DNA of 64,000 nt from Tanypteryx hageni (lineage: Eukaryota > Arthropoda > Insecta > Odonata > Petaluridae). The stretch is from the NCBI GenBank assembly GCA_028673005.1, contig CM054116.1:146255173-146319172 (forward strand), read 5' to 3'. Within the stretch, counting starts at the first letter, position 1. The number at the start of each line of letters is the position of its first letter. The notes beneath the pieces are model-generated. The model saw nothing but the letters and a program-made list of their open reading frames with translations, ran no database searches and was not told the origin of the DNA. A program made the translations under genes and the position numbers. Shown piece after piece: positions 11,362 through 19,660 of this stretch.

Positions 11362-11679
11362 ATGTCGAGAGGGGTTGCTAGACACGCGGACGCGCTTCGG
11401 TTTATCGCTCGGTGTAAACCACTGATTAGGAAGGCCATTTTAGAGGCGTCGGACGCTGGTTTGATTCGTATCATTTGCAAAATCGCTGACAACACCTTGA
11501 AAGGTAGCGTTCAACTTACTCAGGTTCAAAAGAAGCGTTTATCTCGCCATAAGAAAATCTTACGTGAGATTGCAAAAAGAAGCGGCTGTTGGAAAAAGAA
11601 AAAGAAGTCTGGAGGATTTCTGCTACCGTTAATTGTTCCACTTAAAACAGGAGTTCTCTCAAACCCAAACCCAAAATAA
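11362..11679 (+). CDS. Small basic Polinton virion-associated protein
   Basis: This 105-residue protein has two predicted helical parts rich in Ala, Ile and Arg, then an SRHKKILREI motif (about 60-70), a lysine run KKKKKS, and a glycine/proline-containing hydrophobic tail. Small proteins with this LxxHKKxLRxL pattern and a lysine-rich stretch are a regular neighbour of the ATPase in animal Maverick elements; their function is not established. The stop TAA overlaps the next ATG as TAATG, suggesting coupled translation. The frame is intact. Confidence 0.65.
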   Translation: MSRGVARHADALRFIARCKPLIRKAILEASDAGLIRIICKIADNTLKGSVQLTQVQKKRLSRHKKILREIAKRSGCWKKKKKSGGFLLPLIVPLKTGVLSNPNPK

Positions 11680-12228
11680 TGGAACAAGCGAGGAAGATGG
11701 TTCTCGTTCCCCAGGAAACAATACAATGAGTGACAAACCCTCCAACGCCTATGACAAATACAAATAAAATCCTCTCCGACCTCGATCGTGAGAATTCTGC
11801 GTCTCTCGAGTTTGTCGGATCTGGACTCTTTACAAACAATGTTTGCAACGTTTCCTATATTTTTCCGGCGAGGAAAGGAAACCGGTTAGTCTTACTTTGT
11901 CGGAGAATATTGAGGAGGAGAAAGATAATGAGAATCAGGAATCGTCTGAAAATAAAAAGGCAGATAATTTGAGTTATGTTCGCTCAGAAATACTTGAGAT
12001 GTTCCAAAAACACTAAGGAAAAAAGCCGAGTTGTTAACCGATCGTCTTGCGGTTTCCGAAAAAGTGTCATGGAGAGAGGATGGAACAGTCATCATAAAAG
12101 GTGTCGCGATACCCGGTTCCAACATTACGGACCTTGTCGGAGGTGTTATGAGAAACCGTAAAAACTTCTCCCCGATAGGAATGGATAATTTTTTATCGGT
12201 TCTTGCCGAATTGAACGTCACACAGTAA
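11679..12228 (+). pseudogene. Uncharacterised Polinton gene upstream of integrase (broken)
   Basis: The gene starts at ATG 11679 with a KMVLVPQE motif, a start that I associate with a Maverick protein of unknown function. An in-frame TGA at 11727 stops it after 16 codons. The same frame continues with NKILSDLDREN. A frameshift follows before 12031, where the final part carries VIIKGVAIPGSNITDLV and FSPIGMDNF, ending at TAA 12226. Its place directly before the integrase is the usual one in my recollection of the family. The role is unknown, possibly virion or DNA binding. Confidence 0.6.
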
Positions 12229-12240
12229 TTTATTGGCAAG

Positions 12241-13462
12241 TTGGACCGTTTAAAACTCATTAAGCGGCTTTCTTTGTTGGAGACTGGACCGTCGTCCACG
12301 ACTCAAGTCTCTTCCTTAAAACGGCCACGGGTTACTGCAAAACCGAAAGCCATAACGAAAGGAAAACCTTTTAGATGGGCCCCCCGTATCGCTTCCGAAA
12401 ATGAAAAGAATCAGCTCGTCGAAGATCTATTACGATCCGGCTCATCCGGGGTGGAGAACTTATGGAAAGCCGTCGGACCGACCATCTCAAAGTCGCAAGT
12501 ACGTCAATGGCTGGAATCAGAAGACGCTTATACTCTTCACAAGACGATGCGTCAAAATTTTCAACGGAACAGATATATCGTAGATAGCATTGATGACTTG
12601 TGGCAAGCAGATTTGAACGACATGAGAGATGTGAAACAGGAAAACGATAGATTCAGCTACATACTCACTGTTATCGATGTCTTCAGTAAATACGCTTGGG
12701 CGATACCTTTGCGCGCAAAGACGGGGGCGAATGTTGTTGAGGCATTTACCTCCATTTTTAGAAGTTCAAAAAGAAAACCGATAAAGCTTCGGACGGACAA
12801 AGGAACGGAATTCTTAAATTCAGCATTCCAAAGTTTTCTAAAAAAAGCATTCTGTCGGTTATTATCACACTAATAAACCAGACACTTAAGCATCTGCGGT
12901 CGAAAGATTGAATAGAACTTTGAAAACGAGGGTCTGGCGTTATTTCACGAAATATTCCACGAATGGATACATCGATGTCTTGCAGAATATTGTGAAGTCT
13001 TATAACAACGCGAGACATTCATCCATAAAAATGGCCCCTTCCTCCGTTAACGAGTCAAACGTTTATACCGTATGGAAAAACCTCTATCGAACGCGCACAA
13101 CGAAATCAAATAGAAAAGCAAAACTTAACGTTGGGGATCACGTCCGAATAAGCAAAGAAAGGATCAAGTTTAGAAAAGGATACAAATCTAATTGGAGTGA
13201 GGAAATATTTAAAATAGAAAGAATTGTTTTTCGAAAACCGGTCATTTACGTGATACGGGATTTGTCCAATGGAACCATCGAAGGGACTTTTTATGAAGCG
13301 GAACTTCAAAAAGTTAAATTTTCAAAATCAACCGCATTTAAAATAGATAAAATCGTTAAAACACGCGGGAAAGGTACCAGAAAGGAGGTGCTAGTGCAGT
13401 GGAAAGGATATCCTTCAAAATTCAATTCTTGGATTCGCGAGTCCTCTATAAAGAAACTATGA
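12241..13462 (+). pseudogene. Retroviral-type integrase with C-terminal chromodomain (broken)
   Basis: The integrase would insert the viral genome into host DNA. Visible are the segment DAYTLHK, the first catalytic Asp in WQADL (12610), the second in RTDKGTEF (12796) and the Glu in VERLNRT (12902), giving the D,D-35-E spacing. A chromodomain-like end (about 13330-13450) has VQWKGYP and SWI and could target chromatin. Breaks: no ATG near the start, a probable slip near 12440, a frameshift after 12840 and a TAA just before the Glu motif. The stop TGA overlaps the next ATG as ATGA. It is inactive as it stands. Confidence 0.92.
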
Positions 13463-14208
13463 CGGCTGAATTTTATTTAACTCTTCCGAGCAACAGCTCA
13501 ATGTCAAATTACGGTAATAACGTTACGACATTACTTCCCAAAATGATTTCTTTAAACGGCGCATGGGAAGTAGGATTAGCGGAAATACATTTTCCTATAA
13601 CCCTAAGTAACGTGTATGGCGACGCTCGCTCAGTTAACGTGTCATTTTCTGATACGGATGAATACCATAGAAACATCCTAGCTGGAAATTACGAAGGCAT
13701 CGGAGAAATCATACGTGCAATCAATGCCGAATTATCTACTATTTCATCCAAAGAAAAAGTGATACTTTCGGTCGATTTGAACCAACGAATTTCAGTGCAT
13801 GCGAACGGTAGCACTTCTCTCTTCGTGTCTGAGATTTTAGCTCTGCAGCTCGGTTTCGAACCCGGAATAGATTTGGTAAAGCAATGCAAATCTATTCGTA
13901 AAGTGGATCTATCACTTGGATATCCTTCTCAAATATTCGTCCATTGCGATGTGGCCGAGCCTCATGTAGTTGGCGATAGCGTTTCACCTCTCTTGAGGAT
14001 AGTCAGTACTTTGGCCGATAAAAATAAATTCGGTCAGGATGTAAGCCAGGTTTTTACGCGTCCTTTCTACTTTCCCGTCTTAAAAAGAGAATTCGAAACT
14101 GTAGAGATAGATTTAAGAGGTCACTCAGGTTTGCCTATTCCATTCATTTTCGGGACGTCGGTGATAACACTTCATTTTCGTAGACAGCAGCAGGATGGTA
14201 GCCTTTAG
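13459..14208 (+). CDS. Penton-like minor capsid protein of Polinton
   Basis: The start is ATG 13459, inside the ATGA overlap with the integrase stop; this is preferred to the longer frame from 13399, which runs through integrase sequence. The 249-residue protein opens with FYLTLPSNSSM and then has ISLNGAWEVGLAEIHFP, the recognisable signature of the Maverick protein thought to be the single-jelly-roll penton or minor capsid. The rest is beta-rich with no membrane segment. The frame is intact over the expected length or slightly short of it. The 3' end overlaps the next gene by 14 bases. Confidence 0.75.
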   Translation: MTAEFYLTLPSNSSMSNYGNNVTTLLPKMISLNGAWEVGLAEIHFPITLSNVYGDARSVNVSFSDTDEYHRNILAGNYEGIGEIIRAINAELSTISSKEKVILSVDLNQRISVHANGSTSLFVSEILALQLGFEPGIDLVKQCKSIRKVDLSLGYPSQIFVHCDVAEPHVVGDSVSPLLRIVSTLADKNKFGQDVSQVFTRPFYFPVLKREFETVEIDLRGHSGLPIPFIFGTSVITLHFRRQQQDGSL

Positions 14209-14677
14209 GAGAGATTCGGATACTAACACGAGATATTATCTTAATCAAGTCGGATTGGGTGTAGGAACTATATATCGAGGAGCGAGTTTTCAGAAGGGCA
14301 GCGGCATCGGTAGTTTTCTCGGTGGTCTATTCCGCTCGGTGCTTCCGCTTCTCAAGAGTGGAGATCGTGCCGTAGGGCAAGAAGCACTACGAATGAGTAT
14401 TAACGTTTTGGGGGATATTTCAACTGGCCAAGAACCGTTTAAAAAGGTATTGAGGAAGAGGGTTGCAGAGGCCGGTGATAGCCTCCGAAAACGAGCAGAA
14501 AATAAAATACAGAGAATGACGGGAGAGGGATATTCTCTCAAGAATCCAAAGCGCATGCATCAGTCTTCGACTAGCATTCATAGGAAGAGGACGCGCGTAT
14601 CTTCTAAAGTAGCGCGTCAAAAAGGAGTCACTAAACGCAAACGTAAGCTAAGCTCCGCGAAAGACATATTCTCTTAA
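14195..14677 (+). CDS. pVI-like / core-like minor virion protein
   Basis: A 160-residue basic protein. It begins with a YYLNQVG segment and has a glycine-rich helix block GSGIGSFLGGLFRSVLPLL (residues about 36-54), then a KSGDRAVGQEALR stretch. The C-terminal half is strongly basic with several KRKR-type runs. This layout matches the Maverick protein compared to adenovirus pVI or pX precursors, with an amphipathic membrane-active helix and a DNA-binding tail that the adjacent protease would cut. The frame is intact. The cleavage sites are not mapped. Confidence 0.7.
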   Translation: MVAFRRDSDTNTRYYLNQVGLGVGTIYRGASFQKGSGIGSFLGGLFRSVLPLLKSGDRAVGQEALRMSINVLGDISTGQEPFKKVLRKRVAEAGDSLRKRAENKIQRMTGEGYSLKNPKRMHQSSTSIHRKRTRVSSKVARQKGVTKRKRKLSSAKDIFS

Positions 14678-14678
14678 A

Positions 14679-15113
14679 ATGGCCTTCTTGCATCATCAAT
14701 CGTGCGAGTGCGCAAAAACGGAATTGGACCTATTTTCTCTTCCACCTACGCAGACGAGTATAGAAAACGGTCAGTGGATACATTATAAACCAATATCATC
14801 TCTTTCGGACGATGCGCCCCTACAATTCGTCGCCCCCGGTCATGGTGATGAATACGTCGATCTCTCACACACTCTCATCAGTATTACCGCCAGCATTGTT
14901 CGTGGTAGAGGTTTGCCTGCAGAACAGGATGCGTTGGTCGAGGTCGAGGCTAATTCGAGTCATTGGAGTCTTCAAAGGCATGGAAGTTTGAGATTGGAAG
15001 TAAGATTTAAAAAATCGCTTGTTGAAACTATCAATTGTCTCGTATATGCGGAATTTAACAATATTCTCGAAATAGACAGGCATCGCAACGTCGGAGTTGA
15101 CTATAGTAGCTGA
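14679..15113 (+). pseudogene. Major capsid protein with central deletion
   Basis: The N-terminal 75 or so residues, with SCECAKTELDLFSLPPTQTS, are those of the Maverick double-jelly-roll capsid protein. The final 45, from HGSLRLEVRF to EIDRHRNV, are its conserved C terminus. Family members are several hundred residues long, so most of both jelly rolls is missing here although the frame stays open, giving 144 residues. The deletion junction falls roughly at 14900-14965. The product could not build a hexon. The start follows the previous stop by one base. Confidence 0.8.
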
Positions 15114-15251
15114 GATGGGAGTTTAAGTGAAAGCGTGAGCTTAGGGGTGGGGTGTGAGCTTAGGGTGGGGGTTGAAAAGGGTTTATATGTGGCTGGCCCG
15201 TGTTCCTGCGATGGTTCCTTCTTTATCTCCGTGTCGTCTCCTCAACGCATC
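15114..15251 (+). promoter_or_regulatory. Leader of the BIR gene, possible TATA-like element
   Basis: A G-rich duplicated stretch, with GTGAGCTTAGGG present twice near 15135-15165, precedes TTTATATG (15182-15189). The ATG of the BIR gene follows at 15252. The upstream frame is open from a GTG at 15135, but that part is low-complexity and I treat it as leader. Confidence 0.3.
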
Positions 15252-16031
15252 ATGTCGTGCATTGTGGATTATCAGTGTTTCCGCTGTGATAGTGAATTAC
15301 TGGTGAAGGAGCTGACCATTTGCTCTGTCGAGACATTGGTGGTTAGATCATGGACATTTAAGCCACCATTCCCTCAGGATCAGTTGAATCATAAGGATTT
15401 TAAACAGAACGCGTGGCTTACGAAGAACCTTCATGGGATCTCGTGGGACGAAGGGGATACGGATTACGCGGATCTAAGATTAATTCTTCTCCTTCATACG
15501 AAAGAGTTCTCTTTTATTTTAAGTAAGAGGTTGGAAAAGTGCAAGTTTTTAAGTAAACTGATTAAGTATAGGGATGTGATAGATTTGAGTGTTTTTGGTT
15601 GTCCCTCACTTCGTAAGTTGAAAAATTCTTCGGTTGATGGTTTTGGCAATATCAGCCATCTCTGCGACACTTTCAAGTGTTCTTTTAGAAATTGTTTGAA
15701 TTTGGCCATGTGGTTCCAAAGAAACGGGGTAGTAAAACTCTCTTCGAAAGAATTCCACACTCTTACTTTTAAAAACTCGCCTATAAATTCCTCGGTAAAG
15801 AGGGAGGGCTTAGTTGAGGCCGGATTCTTTTGTTCTGGTGTTGACGATATCGTGATTTGTTGTATTTGTGGAATTGGTATAGGCAAGTGGTGCAGTTGGG
15901 ATATACCTGAGAAAGAACACTACAGATGGAACCCCTACTGTCCGTTTGTGAAGGGTCGTTCGGGCTTCATACCATTCAAACACCGAGTCGATATGAGGCT
16001 AAACACGTCTTTTGATCAAGAAGAGTGCTAA
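15252..16031 (+). CDS. BIR-domain protein, candidate viral inhibitor of apoptosis
   Basis: A 259-residue protein. Its last third holds one BIR zinc-binding domain. Residues near 189 read EAGFFCSG, and the zinc ligands follow the exact pattern C-x2-C-x16-H-x6-C at Cys203, Cys206, His223 and Cys230, with the Trp and the D-x-P-x-x-E-H signature present. BIR proteins of large insect DNA viruses block caspases or their activators; this one has no RING finger after the BIR, so ubiquitin ligation is not predicted. The first 160 residues are not recognised. The gene lies between capsid and protease genes, 5 bases from the next ATG, and is uninterrupted. An anti-apoptotic role is inferred. Confidence 0.8.
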   Translation: MSCIVDYQCFRCDSELLVKELTICSVETLVVRSWTFKPPFPQDQLNHKDFKQNAWLTKNLHGISWDEGDTDYADLRLILLLHTKEFSFILSKRLEKCKFLSKLIKYRDVIDLSVFGCPSLRKLKNSSVDGFGNISHLCDTFKCSFRNCLNLAMWFQRNGVVKLSSKEFHTLTFKNSPINSSVKREGLVEAGFFCSGVDDIVICCICGIGIGKWCSWDIPEKEHYRWNPYCPFVKGRSGFIPFKHRVDMRLNTSFDQEEC

Positions 16032-16036
16032 GCAGA

Positions 16037-16567
16037 ATGTATTCTATTCAGTTATTCCGCGCCATGCAGAATAATTGTCAGACCCGTCCCATATTCAGAG
16101 GTGTGTTCCCAGCAGATAAACTTCCAAATAATTTTAAGAATCCCTCAGCCTTCATCATCAACACAGACCCCGCCAGAAAACCAGGGTCACATTGGGTGGC
16201 AATATATATCGACAAAGAAAAGAATGGTGAATATTTCGATAGTTATGGTCTTTCACCGTTTATTAAGGAACATGTAAATTTTCTCGATCGTTGTTGTTTG
16301 TCTGGGGTTCATAATGATGTCGGATTGCAAGGATGGTCCTCAACGACCTGCGGAAATTACTCAGCCACGTTTTTAGCTTTCCGTTGCAAGGGTCGCTCCA
16401 TGAAAAAATTTTTAAGTTACTTTGACCCGAAATATCCCGAAAAAAATGACGACACGATAGTTAAAATGTACGATTATTTCTTTGGTGCATGTGCAAAATC
16501 GTGTGCAAATGTAAATTTTTCTCACGAGGTGCAGATCTGTTGCTCTAAGTCTCGTTCGCATACGTGA
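16037..16567 (+). CDS. Adenain-like cysteine protease (Polinton PRO)
   Basis: A 176-residue maturation protease of the adenovirus protease (Ulp1-like) type, which trims capsid and core precursors. The catalytic His52 in PGSHWVAIYID, Asp68 in EYFDSYG, Gln98 and Cys105 in STTCGNYS are all present at family spacing. ATG 16037 was chosen because the frame upstream from 16025 begins only at a GTG inside the BIR gene. The substrates would include the pVI-like protein and possibly the penton. The frame is intact. Confidence 0.92.
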   Translation: MYSIQLFRAMQNNCQTRPIFRGVFPADKLPNNFKNPSAFIINTDPARKPGSHWVAIYIDKEKNGEYFDSYGLSPFIKEHVNFLDRCCLSGVHNDVGLQGWSSTTCGNYSATFLAFRCKGRSMKKFLSYFDPKYPEKNDDTIVKMYDYFFGACAKSCANVNFSHEVQICCSKSRSHT

Positions 16568-16653
16568 CGGAAGGGGAGGTTATTAGTTACGAGTTTGGAC
16601 GTACCCTTCCCCCTCCATTCTCCCTCCCCACCACTAAACCGGTGTTAGAAGAG

Positions 16654-16688
16654 TATATAACACCTATCGTCTACGACTGATCATCAGT
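16654..16688 (+). promoter_or_regulatory. TATA box and initiator of the last gene
   Basis: TATATAA (16654-16660) is followed by the consensus arthropod initiator TCAGT (16684-16688) with the expected spacing of about 31 bases. The ATG of the downstream gene is at 16706, giving a leader of about 20 bases. This is the clearest core promoter in the window. Confidence 0.7.
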
Positions 16689-16705
16689 GCAGCAGGGCAA
16701 CAGAT

Positions 16706-17587
16706 ATGGCGTCGGTCGGTGCTTCATCGAGAGAACAGCGAGGTGCATGCAGAGGCGCCGCCAGTAGAAGTGACCCTCGTCGCAGACCCTACTCCCCCGC
16801 ACCCGGGTGCACTGGAAAATATCTGCAAGCGAGTTACTATCCATCAATCGTAGTAGGCAAATCGACGATGCAGACGATTTCGGAGAACAAGGCTGCGGTG
16901 AATTGGCAGCCGAGACATCTTGGACTATTGGAGTGCAGCTACAAACTGAATCCTAGCGATTCAAAGCATGTGGCGATTGGAATTGATTTGAAAAACAATT
17001 GTGAATCTTTCATAGGCATAGAAAAAGTGGGAGGGATGTGTGTGACTCTTAATTCTCAGGAGTGGTGTGAAGTGCTTAACAACGAGGACATTATTACAGA
17101 GTATTTTCACGCGGAAGATGCCGCGCCTCGTAGTTTCTCCCTAGGGAGATTTGTTTTAAAGTTTAAAACAATTTTTGGGACAAAATCCATTGTAATTGAG
17201 GATGCGGTGAAGGGTAATACGCATGCTAGTGTTTATTTGGCAAAACCTTCGTGGGCGGGGATTTTAAATTACGTGTCTGCCGTCGAGAAAAGACTCGAAG
17301 AAAGACAACTTTGGCGATCGTATGTGGAAAAGATGATTTCTACTTATTTAGTGAACATTGAACGTAATGTGCGACAGTTTAAGGATTCCGATCCGAGTCA
17401 GAAATTCGACAACATTCTGTGGGAGTGTATGTGTAGTGCCAAAATTGATACGGCCGATAGAGACTCTATCCCGCTTCACCTCAACGTAGCAGCTGTATCA
17501 GAAGAGATTCAGGCGCTCATGAAGACTCAACGTGGAAAGCATTTCCTTGAGGAAACATTGTTTCCTGAAAACGTTTCCACCAATTAA
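16706..17587 (+). CDS. Unrecognised 293-residue Polinton accessory protein
   Basis: I do not recognise this protein. The first 35 residues are Arg/Ser/Pro-rich and look disordered. From about residue 90 it becomes a mixed alpha/beta sequence with a VTLNSQEWCEVL segment and a repeated pattern of hydrophobic strands, then a helical stretch containing VEKRLEERQLWRSYVEKMI. There is no signal peptide, membrane segment or Cys cluster. It has its own TATA/Inr promoter, ends 310 bases before a poly(A) signal, and is uninterrupted. It is oriented with the viral genes and is probably the last gene of the element. The long-maintained frame suggests either recent integration or selection. Confidence 0.6.
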   Translation: MASVGASSREQRGACRGAASRSDPRRRPYSPAPGCTGKYLQASYYPSIVVGKSTMQTISENKAAVNWQPRHLGLLECSYKLNPSDSKHVAIGIDLKNNCESFIGIEKVGGMCVTLNSQEWCEVLNNEDIITEYFHAEDAAPRSFSLGRFVLKFKTIFGTKSIVIEDAVKGNTHASVYLAKPSWAGILNYVSAVEKRLEERQLWRSYVEKMISTYLVNIERNVRQFKDSDPSQKFDNILWECMCSAKIDTADRDSIPLHLNVAAVSEEIQALMKTQRGKHFLEETLFPENVSTN

Positions 17588-17898
17588 TTTTTTTTGTTTT
17601 GTTGTTCATTGGTAATTCTATGCATTGAGCATTTTATATTTCTTCATTCACAATTCGTTCCATTTTAAAATGTACTAAAATGACTTAGTAACAATTGGTG
17701 GCATATTAAAATGCAAAAATTTTAATGGTCTAGTGAGACTGGTAATTTCCTTATATTATTTCAACTGAATAATATCTCTTTTGTTGCATATTTAGTTGTG
17801 AAATTTCAAAATTTATACTGAGAGTTGTGAATTAAATGAATTGTGTAACTTTAAGTTGAATTTTTCTTTATATTGTGGATTAAATGAATTGTGTTATA

Positions 17899-17904
17899 AA
17901 TAAA
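17899..17904 (+). terminator. Poly(A) signal AATAAA after the last viral gene
   Basis: AATAAA lies 312 bases after the stop of the 293-residue ORF, in an AT-rich region. A T/GT-rich stretch follows loosely. It is the first canonical signal downstream of the cluster on this strand. Confidence 0.5.
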
Positions 17905-18286
17905 AGTTATTCGAAAATATTTCCATTTCATTATTCAACCAGCGTCTCGTCCTTAAAATAGAAATCACGATCGAGTTAAAATCAGTGATTACTTTTTCTT
18001 ATAACAATTAACCATTAAAATTACTTGAAATAAATCAATCCCAAATCTGATTTAAATAATTTGACGTCGGGTAAAGGCACTCACCAAAAACTTTGAGATT
18101 ATTTCAACTGTAGAAGACTTCCTTTGAATACTTGCAGTGAGAAATGTAATTCTTTAATTATCATGTCAATTGCAATTCTCTGAATAATTTGTGCCTATTT
18201 CCAAGTATCATCTATGGTAAAAAAATCAGAAATATTTTCAGTCTGGTCACGTTTATCTACAATGAATAAATACAATCATTATCACG

Positions 18287-18589
18287 TTATTTTAAACACC
18301 AATAACAATCTTTTTTCATAGGAGGAGGAGGTCCATCGAAACAAATATCGCCTTTATTGTAGTGTTTGTAGCATAATTGATATTCTTCACACCATTGCCA
18401 ATCTCCGTCTTCTAGTAATTCAGAAAATTTATTCAATATCTGATGTATAACACGTGGATGATACAATTTAATATAATCGAAAAGTATATATTTCAGATCC
18501 TCCACATTCATACTCTTCCAACCGTTCTCATGATAGTACCGAATAGCCGAACCGACTTTCTGTACAATTTCACGTTCTTTCGAGTTCAT
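18287..18589 (-). CDS. Hypothetical 100-residue protein
   Basis: A complete minus-strand ORF starting MNSKEREIVQKVGSAIRYY. It is helical and acidic/aromatic, with a C-terminal Cys-containing part that includes WCEEYQLCYKHYNKGDIC and ends CYWCLK; pairs of Cys and a His could bind metal. I do not recognise it. A TTGCTTTTCAG tract ends just before the ATG and looks like a splice acceptor, so it may be a second exon. It lies 700 bases beyond the last viral gene, convergent to it, and may be a viral accessory gene or host sequence. The amino acid composition looks coding-like, but no homolog is known to me. Confidence 0.4.
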   Translation of the reverse strand: MNSKEREIVQKVGSAIRYYHENGWKSMNVEDLKYILFDYIKLYHPRVIHQILNKFSELLEDGDWQWCEEYQLCYKHYNKGDICFDGPPPPMKKDCYWCLK

Positions 18590-18779
18590 AACTGAAAAGC
18601 AAATAATTTCAAATCGTTGATCGCTCAGATTTATAATATACTAATCACTTCAAAATTAATTATTATTATTACTATCACCTGTGTAGACAGAGCGCTCTGA
18701 TGCGTATCCTCGAAGATCTGAATGTATTATGATTTCTTTTTCTTTGAGAAAATCAACTTATTCTTGAATCCTGCCTTAC

Positions 18780-19056
18780 TGCCCGGAAAAAAAGGGGGTG
18801 GGGAGGTTTTCAACCTAACCCACGCTGGCAAAGTCATCACCCTGCTAAAGTGCCCGGGAAAAAAGGGGGTGGGGGAGGATTTTCAACCCAACCCACGCTG
18901 ACGACGTCATCATCCTGCTCAAGCGCCCCGAGAAAAAGGAGGAGATTTTAAGCCTAGCACACGTAGATGACATACACGTGATGTCATCCTGCCATACCGC
19001 CCCGAAAAAAAGGGGAGGAAGACGCCATCTTGAATCCTGCCAAACCGCCCCGTATA
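18780..19056. repeat. GC-rich tandem repeat with period of about 72 bases
   Basis: About four diverged units start at 18780, 18851, 18924 and 18998, plus a shorter partial one at 19046. Each begins near GCCC(G/C)G followed by AAAAAAGGGGG-type purine tracts and ends near CATCCTGC. Unit edges also carry ACGTCATCATCCTGC-like segments. It is strikingly G/C-rich compared with its AT-rich surroundings and non-coding. Confidence 0.8.
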
Positions 19057-19660
19057 GTAGTTAGGTGTCTCTGAATCCAAAAAAGTTTTCACCATGCCAA
19101 CTGTCTGTCTATCAGTCAGTCAGTCTGTCTGTCGGCCTGTTCGCTGTTCAAGGGCCTAAACACATACATAAAATCGAATAATATCTCATATTTGTGCAAT
19201 ATATCATCTTTTGCAGACCATTTCTTCATAAAAATGATATTGCACTAAAATCAAGGGTAGTTTATTCTTAACGATTTTCAGACAAATTTTATTTACTCAA
19301 AAGTGGCTCCAGAGAATGATTAAAATCAATCCAATTGTAGAACCTGAAGTCACAAATAATACTACCTAAGCCATATTTCTCTTAAAATCACTATATGGCA
19401 TCCAGTGACATTACAATGTATGCTAAGCTACCTATAACGTCAGGCCTCCGCTACGATCTACTCAAAATCTTATTACAGCATAAATGGTTTAACTAAATTG
19501 AATAATATGTCATCGTTGTGGATAACATCATTCATAATAGATACTCTGAAGAGATGAATGATATTGTGCAACAATCCAATCGTACAGCCTGTCACAAATA
19601 ATGCTAAGCCATATGTCCCAAAAAATTACTAAATATCATCCATTGGCATTAAAATATATG

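Noticed and set aside
13399..13458. Longer start for the penton-like protein
   Set aside because: The extra 20 codons are an alternate frame of the integrase chromodomain; ATG 13459 overlaps the integrase stop as ATGA and begins the conserved N terminus.
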